From the NCBI RefSeq assembly GCF_016865365.1, contig NZ_AP024469.1, positions 4,308,501 to 4,372,500 on the forward strand: a stretch of 64,000 nucleotides of DNA, in the 5' to 3' direction. Origin of the DNA: Geobacter sp. SVR (GTDB taxonomy: Bacteria > Desulfobacterota > Desulfuromonadia > Geobacterales > Pseudopelobacteraceae). Shown here in pieces: positions 45,588-56,855 of this stretch. The notes beneath the pieces were generated by a model. The model made no database searches. It saw nothing but the letters and a program-made list of their open reading frames with translations, and was not told the DNA's origin. The translations under genes and the position numbers were made by a program. The first letter of the stretch is position 1. Every line of letters starts with the position of its first letter.

Positions 45588-46229
45588 TCAGAGTGCGGCC
45601 GGCATGATCAGCTTCGGTTCGGTGCAGGCCTGGATATCGGCCGGGGTGTAGCCGGGGGCCACCTCAACCAGGCGCAGTCCTTCGGGGGTGACGTCCAGTA
45701 CGGCCCGGTCGGTTATGATCCGGTCGATCACCCCTCTGCCGGTCAGCGGCAGGCTGCAGCGGTTGAGAATCTTGGTTTCACCCTGCTTGTTGCAGTGCTC
45801 CATCAGCACCACGATCCGCTTGGCGCCGTGCACCAGATCCATGGCTCCCCCCATCCCTTTGACCATCTTGCCCGGGATCACCCAGTTGGCCAGGTCGCCC
45901 GACACGGAGGCCTCCATGCCCCCCAGTATGGCCAGGTCGATGTGGCCGCCGCGGATCATGGCGAACGACTCGGCACTGCTGAAGGTGCAGGAGCCGGTGA
46001 TCATGGTGATGGTTTCCTTGCCGGCGTTGATCAGGTCGGGGTCCAGCTCTTCTTCGCTCGGATAGGGGCCAATGCCGAGCAGGCCGTTTTCCGACTGGAG
46101 CACCACCCGCTTGCCCGACGGGATGTAGTTGGCGACCAGGGTTGGCATGCCGATGCCAAGGTTGACGTAATAGCCATCCTCTATCTCTTGAGCAGCCCGC
46201 TGGGCCATCTCCTCACGCGTCAAAGCCAT
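45588..46229 (-). CDS. scoB: 3-oxoacid CoA-transferase subunit B
   Basis: This 213-aa subunit carries the catalytic glutamate in [11 protein letters not shown] (~45-55). [28 protein letters not shown] and [18 protein letters not shown] follow in the normal order. With subunit A (46242) it moves CoA from succinyl-CoA or another acyl-CoA to acetoacetate. The two genes are 12 bp apart. The exact CoA donor (succinyl-CoA or acetyl-CoA) cannot be told from the sequence. Confidence 0.93.
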   Translation of the reverse strand: MALTREEMAQRAAQEIEDGYYVNLGIGMPTLVANYIPSGKRVVLQSENGLLGIGPYPSEEELDPDLINAGKETITMITGSCTFSSAESFAMIRGGHIDLAILGGMEASVSGDLANWVIPGKMVKGMGGAMDLVHGAKRIVVLMEHCNKQGETKILNRCSLPLTGRGVIDRIITDRAVLDVTPEGLRLVEVAPGYTPADIQACTEPKLIMPAAL

Positions 46230-46241
46230 GGCTGTTCCTCC

Positions 46242-46934
46242 CTATTTTCTGACCGTCCGTCGCTCGATCCGTTTTTCGTAGCCGCTGCAGGCGATGATAC
46301 GCTGGACATAGACGCTGGGAGTATGCACCTGGTCCGGATCGATCTCCCCCGCTTCCACCAGTTCCTCCACCTCGGCGATCGTGATCCGCCCTGCGGAGGC
46401 CATCATGGGATTGAAGTTCCTGGCGGTCTTGCGGAACACCAGATTGCCGAACCGATCACCTTTCCAGGCCTTGATCAGGGCGAAGTCGGCCGTCAGTCCC
46501 AGCTCCAGCAGATACTCCTTGTCGCCGAAAATGCGGGTTTCGCGCCCCTCGGCGATGGGGGTGCCGACACCGGCCGGCGTATAGAAGGCCGGGATGCCGG
46601 CGCCGCCGGCCCGTATCCGTTCCGCCAGGGTGCCCTGGGGCACCAGTTCGACCTCCAGCTCCCCGGCCAGGTACTGGCGCTCGAACTCCTTATTCTCCCC
46701 GACATAGGAAGAGACCATTTTCCTGATCTGCCGGTTCTGCAGCAGAATACCGAGTCCCCACTCGTCCACGCCGCAGTTGTTGGAAATGACCGTCAGCTCG
46801 CGAGTCCCCTTCTCCCGGAGCCCCTGGATCAACTTTTCCGGAATGCCGACCAGGCCGAAGCCCCCTGCCATGATGCTGGCGCCATCATGGATACCCTCCA
46901 GCGCCTCCTGGATGCTTGCGCAGACGACTGCCAC
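46242..46934 (-). CDS. scoA: 3-oxoacid CoA-transferase subunit A
   Basis: This 230-aa subunit has the CoA-transferase family I signature [20 protein letters not shown] near the N-terminus. [15 protein letters not shown] and GKRETRIF-like segments follow, with [13 protein letters not shown] near ~170. The start is a GTG at 46934, with AGGAGG six bases upstream. It lies 45 bp downstream of the Liv-type permease gene livM on the same strand, so transport and CoA activation are probably co-expressed. Confidence 0.93.
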   Translation of the reverse strand: MAVVCASIQEALEGIHDGASIMAGGFGLVGIPEKLIQGLREKGTRELTVISNNCGVDEWGLGILLQNRQIRKMVSSYVGENKEFERQYLAGELEVELVPQGTLAERIRAGGAGIPAFYTPAGVGTPIAEGRETRIFGDKEYLLELGLTADFALIKAWKGDRFGNLVFRKTARNFNPMMASAGRITIAEVEELVEAGEIDPDQVHTPSVYVQRIIACSGYEKRIERRTVRK

Positions 46935-46979
46935 GTTCTACCTCCTGTGATTGTCCGTTACCCGCCCGTAATGCTCCGG

Positions 46980-47921
46980 TCACAACGACCGCTTCAGCAG
47001 CCTTCCCAATTCTCCGACAACACCCCTCCGGAATGAGAGCACGCAGACAACGAAGATGATGCCGATCACCACCATCACCCACGAACCGAGCGAGCTCAAC
47101 TGAGAATGCAGTGCGACAACCGTAAAGGCACCCACCAACGGCCCGAACACCGTCCCCAGCCCTCCCAGCAGGGTCATCAGCACCACCTCGCCGGAAGTAT
47201 GCCAATTGACGTCGGTCAGGGACGCCAATTGAAAGACTAGTCCTTTGGCAGCGCCGGCCATGCCCGCCAGGGCAGCCGAGATCACGAAGGCCAGCAGCTT
47301 GAAGCGTTCAACGCGATAGCCGAGTGAAACCGCCCGCGGCTCGTTTTCGCGGATCGCCTTCAGAACCTGGCCGAACGGGGAATGGATGGCGCGATAGACC
47401 ACCCAGAAGCCGAAACAGAACAGGCCGAAGATAAAGTAGTACAGATTCAGTTCCAGCGTTTTTCCGCCGATGCTGTAGCCGTGGTTCAGGTCGATCAGGC
47501 CGAGCAGCATGCCGCGCGGAATGTCCTGCAGGCCATCCTCGCCGCCGGTAAAGGGTGACTTGACCGCGACGAAATAGATGATCTGGGCCAGGGCCAGGGT
47601 GATCATGGCGAAATAGATCCCCTGGCGGCGAATGGCCAGGCTGCCGAAAAGGAAACCGAGCAGCGCGGCGAAAAGCGTCCCGATCAGGATACCGACCTCC
47701 GGGGTGACCCCGGCATATTTGACCAGGTAACCGGTGACATAGGCCGCGCCGCCGAAAAAGGCGGCGTGGCCGAAGGACAGCAGCCCGGCATAGCCGATCA
47801 GCAGGTTGAAGGCACAGGCAAAGAGCGCAAAGCACAGCAGTTTCATCAGAAAGATCGGATAGACGATAAAAGGGGCCACCAGGCCGAGGGCCACCAGCAC
47901 TGACCAGAGTGTCTTGTTCAT
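46980..47921 (-). CDS. livM: Branched-chain-type ABC transporter permease LivM
   Basis: The 313-aa inner-membrane permease has about eight to nine hydrophobic segments. The family motif YAGLLSFGHAAFFGGAAYVTGY is at ~44-65, and the EAA-like loop AIRENEPRAVSLGYRVERFK is at ~200-219. It forms the translocation pore with LivH (47932). The family carries leucine-type amino acids but also amides, urea and short organic acids. Given the CoA-transferase and hydroxybutyrate genes downstream, a C4 acid is a possible substrate (inference). Confidence 0.92.
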   Translation of the reverse strand: MNKTLWSVLVALGLVAPFIVYPIFLMKLLCFALFACAFNLLIGYAGLLSFGHAAFFGGAAYVTGYLVKYAGVTPEVGILIGTLFAALLGFLFGSLAIRRQGIYFAMITLALAQIIYFVAVKSPFTGGEDGLQDIPRGMLLGLIDLNHGYSIGGKTLELNLYYFIFGLFCFGFWVVYRAIHSPFGQVLKAIRENEPRAVSLGYRVERFKLLAFVISAALAGMAGAAKGLVFQLASLTDVNWHTSGEVVLMTLLGGLGTVFGPLVGAFTVVALHSQLSSLGSWVMVVIGIIFVVCVLSFRRGVVGELGRLLKRSL

Positions 47922-47931
47922 TTCGCGCCCC

Positions 47932-48837
47932 TCACTGCTCCCGGCCGAACAGGCCGGACGGTTTTACCAGCAATACTACCACCATCATGATAAAGATCAC
48001 CGTGCTGGATGCCGGGGGATAGATCACCTTGGTCAAGCCTTCCACCATGCCGAGCATCAGGCCGGTGAGAATCGAACCCATGATCGATCCCATGCCGCCG
48101 ATCACCACCACCGCAAACACGGTAATGATCATCTCGGCTCCCATTACCGGCGAAACGGAATAGATTGGCGCAGCCACGACTCCGGCCAGGGCGGCAATGG
48201 CCACTCCGTAGCCGTAGGTCAGGGTAATCATCAGGGGCACATTGATGCCGAAGGCCTGCACCAGCCGGGGATTCTCCGTACCGGCCCGCAGCCAGGAGCC
48301 GAGCTTGGTCCGCTCGATCACCAGCCAGGTGCTGAAGCAGACCACCAGCGCCACTGCAATGGACCAGAGCCGATAGGTGGGAAACATCATGAATCCCAGG
48401 TTGACCGCGCCGTTCAGGATCTCCGGTTTGCCCTCGTAAGGGGTCCCGGCCACGTTGTAGTAGTTGGTGAAGACCCCTTGCAGGATGAGCGCCACACCGA
48501 AAGTCAACAGCAGTCCATACAGGTGGTCGACCTTGTAGAGCCGACTGAGCATGGTCTTTTCGATCAGCATGCCCAGCAGGCCGACCACCAGGGGTGCCAC
48601 CACCAGTGCGGCCCAGTAGTTGAGGTGGAAATCCGGCATACCCATGAGCGTGCCCCATTCCGCATATCCCGACAGGGCCACGAAGGCTCCCAGCATGTAC
48701 AATGCGCCATGGGCGAAGTTGATGATGTTCAGCAGGCCGAAGATGACCGCCAGCCCCAGGCTGAGCACGGCATAGAAGGCACCGTTGTTCAGGCCGAGCA
48801 TCAGTTGCGACATAACGGTTTGGAAGGATATCTCCAT
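47932..48837 (-). CDS. livH: Branched-chain-type ABC transporter permease LivH
   Basis: The 301-aa permease has the LivH hallmark LGLAVIFGLLNIINFAHGALYMLGA (~27-51) and the loop GTENPRLVQAFGINVPL (~180-196). About eight membrane segments are evident. It precedes livM by 10 bp and follows livK by about 94 bp. Its role is to form half of the membrane channel. Confidence 0.93.
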   Translation of the reverse strand: MEISFQTVMSQLMLGLNNGAFYAVLSLGLAVIFGLLNIINFAHGALYMLGAFVALSGYAEWGTLMGMPDFHLNYWAALVVAPLVVGLLGMLIEKTMLSRLYKVDHLYGLLLTFGVALILQGVFTNYYNVAGTPYEGKPEILNGAVNLGFMMFPTYRLWSIAVALVVCFSTWLVIERTKLGSWLRAGTENPRLVQAFGINVPLMITLTYGYGVAIAALAGVVAAPIYSVSPVMGAEMIITVFAVVVIGGMGSIMGSILTGLMLGMVEGLTKVIYPPASSTVIFIMMVVVLLVKPSGLFGREQ

Positions 48838-48931
48838 GGTGATTCCTTATCCTTGAATCTGTGCTGCGTTCGGCCATGCAGGGGCGACCCCGTGACGATC
48901 GCCCCTGCTGCGGTTCATGCGGATGCCAGGC

Positions 48932-50149
48932 TTACTTCTTCACCTGCGAGCAGGTACTTTCGGAAAGCGGCATGAAGGCCTTGTCCCCCGGCACCGTCTT
49001 GACGATCCTGAGGATGTCCCAATCGGCCTTGGACTCGGACGGCTTCTTGACCTCCATCAGGTACATGTCGTGCACCATGCGGCCATCGGCCCGGATCTTG
49101 CCGTTCACGGCAAAAAAGTCGCTGATGTTGGTCGATTTGAGCTTGGCCATGACCGCATCGGGATCGTCGGTACCGGCCGCCTTGATCGCCTTGAGGTAGT
49201 TCATGGTGGCCGAGTAGGCACCGGCTTGATCCATGGTGGGCATGGCCTTATGCTTTTTGAAGAAACGCTGCGACCATTCTCGGGTGGCCTTGTCGCGGTC
49301 CCAGTAGAAGCCGGAGGCGAACTGCATGCCCTGGGCCGTTTTCAGCCCCAGGCTCTTGACGTCGGTGTCGAACACCAGCATCCCCACCACGGTCTGTCCT
49401 TTCTGGACGATGCCGAACTCGCCAGCCTGCTTGACGGCATTGGTGAAATCCCCCCCTGCATTGGCCAGCCCGATCACCTTGGCCCCTGAAGCCTGGGCCT
49501 GCAGCAGGTAGGAGGAGAAGTCCGAAGTGGAAAGCGGATGGCGCACTGAGCCGACCACCTTGCCTCCCAGCTTGTTCACGAAGCTGGTGGTGTTCTTCTC
49601 CAGGGAATGGCCGAAGGCATAATCGGCCGTGATGAAGAACCAGCTCTTCCCACCATGATTGACGACCTCACTTCCGGCCACATTGCCCAGGGCATAGTTG
49701 TCGTAGGCATAGTGGATGCCATAAGGGGTGCAATCCTTGTTGGTCAGGTCGGTGGAACCGGCGCCGGTGTTCATCGTAATGCGTTTCTTGTCCGCTCCGA
49801 CCTTCTGCACCGCCAGTGCGCAGGCCGAGTTCAACAGCCCGGTCACCATGTCGACCTTGCCGGTGTCGAACCACTCGCGGGCTTTGGTGGAAGCGATGTC
49901 AGCCTTGTTCTGGTGGTCAGCGGAGATCACTTCGATCGGTTTGCCCAGCACTTTGCCGCCGAAGTCGGCCACTGCCATTTCAACCGCCACCAGGGTCCCT
50001 TTGCCGCCGATGGCCGAATACACGCCCGACATGTCGGTCAATACGCCGATCTTGACCACCCCGTCTGAAATTCCCTTGCCGGCCGCCCCGGCCGATGCCG
50101 CCATGCCAAGTATTGCCGCACATGCTGTTGCCCTGATGCACCATTTCAT
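48932..50149 (-). CDS. livK: Branched-chain-type ABC transporter substrate-binding protein LivK
   Basis: The 405-aa periplasmic protein has the signal peptide MKWCIRATACAAILGMAASAGA. The mature part begins ISDGVVKIGVLTDMSGVYSAIGG, the usual type I binding-protein entry. It continues with NSACALAVQKVGADKKRITMNTGAGS and FFITADYAFGHSLEKNT. The middle and end (QGMQFASGFYWDRDKATREW, YLMEVKKPSESKADWD) match the group annotated broadly as branched-chain or short-chain acid binders. The substrate is not determined. The gene lies between livF and livH. Confidence 0.92.
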   Translation of the reverse strand: MKWCIRATACAAILGMAASAGAAGKGISDGVVKIGVLTDMSGVYSAIGGKGTLVAVEMAVADFGGKVLGKPIEVISADHQNKADIASTKAREWFDTGKVDMVTGLLNSACALAVQKVGADKKRITMNTGAGSTDLTNKDCTPYGIHYAYDNYALGNVAGSEVVNHGGKSWFFITADYAFGHSLEKNTTSFVNKLGGKVVGSVRHPLSTSDFSSYLLQAQASGAKVIGLANAGGDFTNAVKQAGEFGIVQKGQTVVGMLVFDTDVKSLGLKTAQGMQFASGFYWDRDKATREWSQRFFKKHKAMPTMDQAGAYSATMNYLKAIKAAGTDDPDAVMAKLKSTNISDFFAVNGKIRADGRMVHDMYLMEVKKPSESKADWDILRIVKTVPGDKAFMPLSESTCSQVKK

Positions 50150-50180
50150 AGCCTCTCCCCCTTCCGATTATGTGGTCTGC

Positions 50181-50912
50181 TTACACGCCGAGATACCTGT
50201 TGAGCCTGTCCCTGCTGCCTGCCAGTTCTTCCCTGGATATCACGTCGGCGATCGCGCCGTGCTCGATGATATAGTGCCGGTCCGCCAGATCGGCGGCGAA
50301 ATGAAAATTCTGCTCCACCAGAATGATCGTAAAACCGCGCTCTTTCAGCTGCCGCACCGTCCGCCCGATGGCCTGCACGATAACCGGTGCCAGCCCTTCG
50401 GTCACCTCGTCCAGAAGCAGCAGGTCCGCCCCGGTACGCAGAATCCTGGCCAAGGCAAGCATCTGCTGTTCGCCGCCGGAAAGGCGGGTGCCGATGCTTT
50501 TTCTGCGTTCCAGCAGATTGGGGAACATGTCGTAAATCTCGTCCATGCTCATGCCCCCCTGCTTGATGACCGGCGGCAGCAGCAGGTTTTCCTCCACATT
50601 CAGACTCGAAAAGATTCCGCGCTCCTCGGGGCAATAGCCGATGCCGAGGCGCGCGATGCGGTGGGTCTGCATTTTGATGGTCTCGTGCCCCTGTTTCATG
50701 ATCGAACCGCTGCGGCGCCCGACCAGCCCCATGATCGATTTCAGAATCGAGGTCTTGCCCGCACCATTGCGCCCCAGAAGCGTGACCAGTTCACCCCGTT
50801 TGACCGAGAGCGAGGCACCGTGCAGGATGTGCGATTCACCGTACCAGGCGTGCAGATCGGAAACCGCCAGCAATTCGTTCATGCCGGAACCACCCACGGC
50901 AATTTCACTCAT
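50181..50912 (-). CDS. livF: Branched-chain-type ABC transporter ATPase LivF
   Basis: The 243-aa ATPase has Walker A GRNGAGKTSILKSIMG, a signature loop RLSGGEQQMLALARIL and Walker B LLLLDEVTEGLAP. The ENLLLP and EERGIFSSLNVEENL segments are typical of LivF. The start at MSEIAVGG (50912) overlaps the livG stop by 8 bp; a second Met (MNELLAV) ten codons later is also possible. It drives the transporter with LivG. Confidence 0.92.
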   Translation of the reverse strand: MSEIAVGGSGMNELLAVSDLHAWYGESHILHGASLSVKRGELVTLLGRNGAGKTSILKSIMGLVGRRSGSIMKQGHETIKMQTHRIARLGIGYCPEERGIFSSLNVEENLLLPPVIKQGGMSMDEIYDMFPNLLERRKSIGTRLSGGEQQMLALARILRTGADLLLLDEVTEGLAPVIVQAIGRTVRQLKERGFTIILVEQNFHFAADLADRHYIIEHGAIADVISREELAGSRDRLNRYLGV

Positions 50913-51657
50913 GGCCGACCCCCATATAGGCTTCCATGACCCGGGAATCGGCGGAAACCTCGGCATAGGTGCCCTCTGCCAGAATGGAGCCGCGCTGCAG
51001 GACCGTGATGCGGTCAGCCAGGCTGGCCACCACCTGCAGGTTGTGTTCGACCATCAGGATGGTCCGGCCGACCGCTACCCGTCGCACCAGTTCCGTAATG
51101 CGGCCCACATCTTCCCCTCCCATGCCCTGGGTCGGCTCATCCAGCAGCATCAGCTCCGGCTCCAGCGCCAGAGTGGTCGCTATTTCCAATGCCCGCTTGC
51201 GGCCATAGGACAACTCCACGGCCGGCTCGTCGGCCGAGTTCTGGAGGCCGACCGCTTCCAGCAGCTCCATGGCCCGCTCGTTCAGATGATTCAGGCGGAC
51301 GGACGATTTCCAGAAGTGGTAGGAGGTGCCCAGGCTGCGTTGCAGGGCAACCTTCACGTTCTCACGGGGAGTCAGGTTGGGAAAAACCGCCGATATCTGG
51401 AAAGAACGCACGATGCCCCGCACAGCAATATCAGCCGGTTTCTCGCTCGTAATGTCGTTGCCATTGAAATGTATGCTGCCCGAGGTGGGGGTAATGAACT
51501 TGGTCAGCAGGTTGAACACGGTAGTCTTGCCGGCTCCGTTCGGTCCGATCAGGGCATGGATGTGGCCGCGCCCGATCTGCAGGTTGACCGCGGAAACAGC
51601 GCTGAACCCCTTGAATTCCTTGGAGAGGCTTCTGGTGGTGAGAATGCAGTCCGTCAT
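50905..51657 (-). CDS. livG: Branched-chain-type ABC transporter ATPase LivG
   Basis: The 250-aa ATPase has Walker A GPNGAGKTTVFNLLTKF, a degenerate signature region (ELSYGRKRALEIATTLA) and Walker B LMLLDEPTQGMGG, as in LivG. The FQISAVFPNLTPRENV segment is typical. The start at 51657 (MTDCILTTRSLS) is preferred over an upstream frame start. It is the first of the five transporter genes, but the universal stress gene lies just upstream on the same strand, separated only by a structured repeat. Confidence 0.92.
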   Translation of the reverse strand: MTDCILTTRSLSKEFKGFSAVSAVNLQIGRGHIHALIGPNGAGKTTVFNLLTKFITPTSGSIHFNGNDITSEKPADIAVRGIVRSFQISAVFPNLTPRENVKVALQRSLGTSYHFWKSSVRLNHLNERAMELLEAVGLQNSADEPAVELSYGRKRALEIATTLALEPELMLLDEPTQGMGGEDVGRITELVRRVAVGRTILMVEHNLQVVASLADRITVLQRGSILAEGTYAEVSADSRVMEAYMGVGHE

Positions 51658-51743
51658 GCACCGTACTCCTGAACCGGCCCAGGCCGGAGGCATGAATCAA
51701 GAGAATGTCTTGATCGCTTCATCTAAGAGATGTTGAAATTCTC

Positions 51744-51864
51744 AGGTTGTTCAAAAATGGGTAGATCGTCGCACCCGCAGGAAGCCCCGCGGAGGCGTAG
51801 CAGCGCTACGCCGCACAAGGTGACTGACGAGGACGGCGGCGAGATACCCATTTTTCAACAACCC
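51744..51864. repeat. Dispersed ~120-bp structured repeat, copy B
   Basis: This copy is about 80 percent identical to copy A at 6897-7016 and in the same orientation. The ends AGGTTGTTCAAAAATGGGTA and TACCCATTTTTCAACAACC are complementary over nearly their whole length. It starts one base after the stop codon of the universal stress gene when read on the minus strand. Confidence 0.8.
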
Positions 51865-51865
51865 T

Positions 51866-52660
51866 CTAATGCGACATCAGAACGGGAACGGTCATCTCCC
51901 GCAGGATCTGGCCCGCCACCTGCCCCAACCCGGATCCCCGGCGTGCTCCCGGAGAGTAGGCACCCATAACGAGCAGATCATAGCCACCTTCAGAGACCCG
52001 GTTCAGAAGGGTATCTGCCAGGGTGGCGGAGGTAACCGGGAACAGCTCGGTCCGGGCCTGGAGAGTATGCTGCCCGAGGTGTTCGCGGATATTTTCTCCA
52101 TAGTGCTGGTGCGATTCTTCCTCCGATGCGATGGTCAACAGCGTCACCTGCTCTGCCTGCCGCAGGATCGGCAAGGCGTCGTGCAGTGCACGGGCAGCTT
52201 CCCGACCGTTCTTCCAGGCCACCAGTACCCGCCGGCCGATCGTAGGGAAGGAGCCTGCCACAGGAACGATCAGTACCGGCCGGCCGCTCCGCACCACAAG
52301 CGGCTCCACGATAGCCGCGGTGCGAGCGACGCGAGGCGATTCCTGACTGACAATCACTACATCGCTGCAGTGAGCCCCTTTGATCATCAGCTCTGATTTC
52401 CCCACCCCCACCGCGCTGGATTCGATCCTGCGGCAGCCGCAGGGCACCGCGGCATTCCGAGCCTTTGCCATCAACAGCGCTGCGGCAGCCGCCACTTTTT
52501 CTTCGGCACGCAGATACCGGGGCTGGTAATAGCCATGGGTCACAATCGACAGACCATTCACCCGCGCCCCCTGTGCCTGTGCCACACTCAGGGCGACATC
52601 GATCCTGCGTTCACAGTGCGGCGAATCATCCAGATAGAGAAGAATGTCCTTAAAGCTCAT
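51866..52660 (-). CDS. Universal stress protein (two UspA domains)
   Basis: The 264-aa protein has two tandem UspA-like domains (~1-135 and ~142-264). The second carries the nucleotide-binding-type pattern MGAYSPGARRGSGLGQVAGQIL near the C-terminus. The first begins FKDILLYLDDSPHCERRIDVALSVA. The function of such proteins in stress or energy limitation is known only broadly. A sigma-54 promoter lies 27-52 bp upstream, and the liv operon follows on the same strand, so it may be the first gene of that transcript. Confidence 0.9.
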   Translation of the reverse strand: MSFKDILLYLDDSPHCERRIDVALSVAQAQGARVNGLSIVTHGYYQPRYLRAEEKVAAAAALLMAKARNAAVPCGCRRIESSAVGVGKSELMIKGAHCSDVVIVSQESPRVARTAAIVEPLVVRSGRPVLIVPVAGSFPTIGRRVLVAWKNGREAARALHDALPILRQAEQVTLLTIASEEESHQHYGENIREHLGQHTLQARTELFPVTSATLADTLLNRVSEGGYDLLVMGAYSPGARRGSGLGQVAGQILREMTVPVLMSH

Positions 52661-52696
52661 TGTCCCCTCAAAAATAAAACAAGTTTATACAATTCA

Positions 52697-52712
52697 AGCA
52701 ACTGTTATGCCA
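52697..52712 (-). promoter_or_regulatory. Sigma-54 promoter of the usp (and perhaps liv) operon
   Basis: TGGCATAACAGTTGCT has exact GG-N10-GC spacing and the full TTGC -12 box. The predicted start is near 52686. A sigma-54 activator gene ends 280 bp upstream on the same strand. Confidence 0.8.
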
Positions 52713-52990
52713 CCATACGTAACAAACAATTACAGACCACATTAAGTTTGTTTTTTTATTGATTTATTTAAGATTGAAATAGCAAAACACAGTAATGCTT
52801 AGTTCAGGTCAGGCGTATATTTTCCATAAAATTGGAAAGATTGATGGCAACTGCATTTGATTGGCACTGCCGGAGGGGAATTGGATGGAAGCTAACTATC
52901 TGTTTGAACGTTTAAAAAAGAGGCAGGCATTACTTTTCCCAAATATTGGAAAAAATTCCTATTTTTTGGAAAAGGCGGGAGAAATCTTGA
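52713..52990. other. AT-rich control region with TTTTCC/GGAAAA inverted repeats
   Basis: No gene is supported; a 50-codon frame from 52885 with a GGAGG site overlaps the activator gene end and is doubtful. Inverted TTTTCC...GGAAAA pairs at 52820-52838 and 52938-52975 could be activator sites for the sigma-54 promoter, and the second could be the terminator of the upstream activator gene. Confidence 0.4.
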
Positions 52991-54418
<1,428 letters not shown>

Positions 54419-54586
54419 CAGCTACCCCGTCTGCTGCCTGATTATGTCCTCGGTGGAATGGAGTATCTTGTACAGCCTCGCCCCGCCGAATGCAACTGAT
54501 TAGGTGGCATTCCGGCCATGCCGCAGGAAGAAAACGGAGAGCCGTTTCCGCTTGACGGTCGCGTTTCTACGGGCTACAACAACCCA

Positions 54587-56845
54587 ATGGACCTGCTAAA
54601 ACACTTGAACCCGCCCCAGAAAGAGGCGGTACTGTACGGCGAAGGGCCGCTGTTGATCCTGGCCGGCGCCGGCTCCGGCAAGACGCGCGTCATCACCAAC
54701 CGTATCGCCCACCTGATCCTCGAGCGCGGGGTACGCCCCTGGAATATCCTGGCTGTTACCTTTACCAACAAGGCTGCCAAAGAGATGGCCGAACGCGTCA
54801 GGAAACTGTCCAGCCATGGCGACCTGCCGCTGATAGCCACCTTCCACTCCGCCTGCGGCCGCATCCTGCGCAGGGAAATCCATCACCTGGGCTTTGATTC
54901 ATCCTTTGCCATTTACGACGACCGCGACTCGGAACGCCTGCTCAAGGATATCCTCAGGGAACTGGACCTGGACGAGAAGCGCTTCTCTCCCACTGCCGTC
55001 GGCGCGCGCATCGACGACTACAAGAATCGCGGCCTGTTCCCCGAAGAGATCGATCCGGTGGCGGCCGGCGACATTTACAATGCAAAGATCATCCAGATCT
55101 ATGCTGCCTACCAGGAGCGCCTGAGAAAGTGCAATGCACTGGATTTCGGGGACCTCCTGATCCAGACAGTACGGCTGCTGTCGGAATTCCCGGAGGTGCG
55201 CCGGTACTATCAGGAACGCTTCCAATGGATCCTGGTGGATGAGTATCAGGATACCAACCCGGTGCAGTACCACCTGATCCGCCTGCTGGCAGGGGAACGC
55301 CGGAACCTGTGCGTGGTAGGTGACGACGATCAGTCGATCTATTCCTGGCGAGGGGCCGATATTCGCAATATCCTGGAATTCGAAAAAGACTTTCCCGGGG
55401 TGAAGATCGTACGGCTCGAACAGAACTACCGTTCCACCGCCACAATTCTCAAGGCCGCCGGCGAGGTGGTCAAACAGAACTATGGCCGCAAAGGCAAAAC
55501 CCTCTGGACCGACAATCCGCAGGGAGATCCGGTCTGCTATCGGCGGGTCGAATCGGACCGGGAGGAGGCCCGCTTCGTCTGCCGTGAGATCGACCGACTG
55601 AGATCCCGCGGCATTCCGTTGGAGGAGATGGCGGTCTTCTACCGCACCAACGCCCAATCCCGCCAGATCGAGGAAGCCCTGGTTTCGGAGGCGTTGCCCT
55701 ACCACATCGTCGGCGGTGTCCGCTTCTATGCCAGGATGGAGATCAAGGATATCCTGGCCTATCTGCGTGTTCTGAACAATCCGGCGGACGAGGTGTCGCT
55801 GAAGCGGATCATCAATGTACCGGCCCGCGGCATAGGCGCCACAACGATCGATCGGATCGCCTACCAGGCCGCCGCCAATGGGAAGAGCTTCTATCAGGCC
55901 CTGCACGACGAGGACCTGGTCGGCCTGCTGGGATCTGTCCCGCGAAACAAGGTGACTACCTTTGCGGATATGATCGAACGCTTTCGCGCCATGCTTGACA
56001 CGCACAGCCTGCCGGAACTGGCCCAGACGGTGATGGCGGAGAGCGGCTATCTGGCCCGGCTGAAAGAGAGTCGTGACGAGGAGAGCGCCGAGCGGCTGGA
56101 AAACCTGGAGCAGTTGCTGACCGCCATGGAGGAATTCAGCGAGAAGAACCCCGAGGGGGGGCTGTCGGAATTTCTCGAGCAGGTAGCGCTGGTGTCGGAC
56201 CTGGAACAGGGGGAACAGGGCAAGCCGTCGGTGACGTTGATGACCCTGCATGCTGCCAAAGGGCTGGAATTCAAGGCGGTGTTCATGATCGGAATGGAAG
56301 AGCGGCTCTTTCCCCATGTCCGGACGCTGGATGATCTGGACGGCATGGAAGAGGAGCGCCGCCTCTGTTACGTTGGAATGACCCGTGCCAGGGAGCGCCT
56401 TTATCTCTTGAACGCCCGCCGGCGCTACCTGTTCGGCCAGGAGCAGTCCAACCCGCCGTCGCGTTTTCTGAGGGATATCCCGGCCGAATTACTGGATGAG
56501 GAGGACAGCGGGCTTCGAACCTACTCCGCTGCCACTCGCGTGCCCGGCGGCCGCCTGCAGACCGCATCCGCAGGGCAGCGCAACGAAAACCGTCAGAATG
56601 ACGGGATGCATAATCTGGCGGCGGCAGCCGCCTTCTCCGGCTCACGCGAGATAGAGGTGGTGCCCGAGCCCCCCGAGGAACAGGGGGGAGTCTACATCGG
56701 CATGCGGGTACGTCACGGCAAATTCGGACTCGGTACGGTCCGCAAGATCGAGGGGAGCGGCGACGCTCAAAAGGTCATCGTGTGGTTCAATTCGGCCGGG
56801 CCGAAAAAGCTCATGCTGCGCTTTGCCGGACTGGAGCGGGCATAA
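54587..56845 (+). CDS. pcrA: UvrD/PcrA-type DNA helicase
   Basis: This is a superfamily 1A 3'-5' helicase of about 752 aa. Motifs in order are LNPPQKEAV, AGAGSGKTRVITNRIA (motif I), TFTNKAAKEMAERV (Ia), VDEYQDTNPVQ (II), VGDDDQSIYSWRGAD (III), LEQNYRSTATI (IV), VTLMTLHAAKGLEF (V) and EERRLCYVGMTRARERLYL (VI). The C-terminus has the tudor-like YIGMRVRHGKFGLGTV region of PcrA/UvrD. The start at 54587 (MDLLKHLNPPQ) is chosen by homology, although its ribosome site is weak; an upstream ATG at 54518 is in frame. It acts in repair and replication restart. Confidence 0.93.
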   Translation: MDLLKHLNPPQKEAVLYGEGPLLILAGAGSGKTRVITNRIAHLILERGVRPWNILAVTFTNKAAKEMAERVRKLSSHGDLPLIATFHSACGRILRREIHHLGFDSSFAIYDDRDSERLLKDILRELDLDEKRFSPTAVGARIDDYKNRGLFPEEIDPVAAGDIYNAKIIQIYAAYQERLRKCNALDFGDLLIQTVRLLSEFPEVRRYYQERFQWILVDEYQDTNPVQYHLIRLLAGERRNLCVVGDDDQSIYSWRGADIRNILEFEKDFPGVKIVRLEQNYRSTATILKAAGEVVKQNYGRKGKTLWTDNPQGDPVCYRRVESDREEARFVCREIDRLRSRGIPLEEMAVFYRTNAQSRQIEEALVSEALPYHIVGGVRFYARMEIKDILAYLRVLNNPADEVSLKRIINVPARGIGATTIDRIAYQAAANGKSFYQALHDEDLVGLLGSVPRNKVTTFADMIERFRAMLDTHSLPELAQTVMAESGYLARLKESRDEESAERLENLEQLLTAMEEFSEKNPEGGLSEFLEQVALVSDLEQGEQGKPSVTLMTLHAAKGLEFKAVFMIGMEERLFPHVRTLDDLDGMEEERRLCYVGMTRARERLYLLNARRRYLFGQEQSNPPSRFLRDIPAELLDEEDSGLRTYSAATRVPGGRLQTASAGQRNENRQNDGMHNLAAAAAFSGSREIEVVPEPPEEQGGVYIGMRVRHGKFGLGTVRKIEGSGDAQKVIVWFNSAGPKKLMLRFAGLERA

Positions 56846-56855
56846 CGCGCTTACC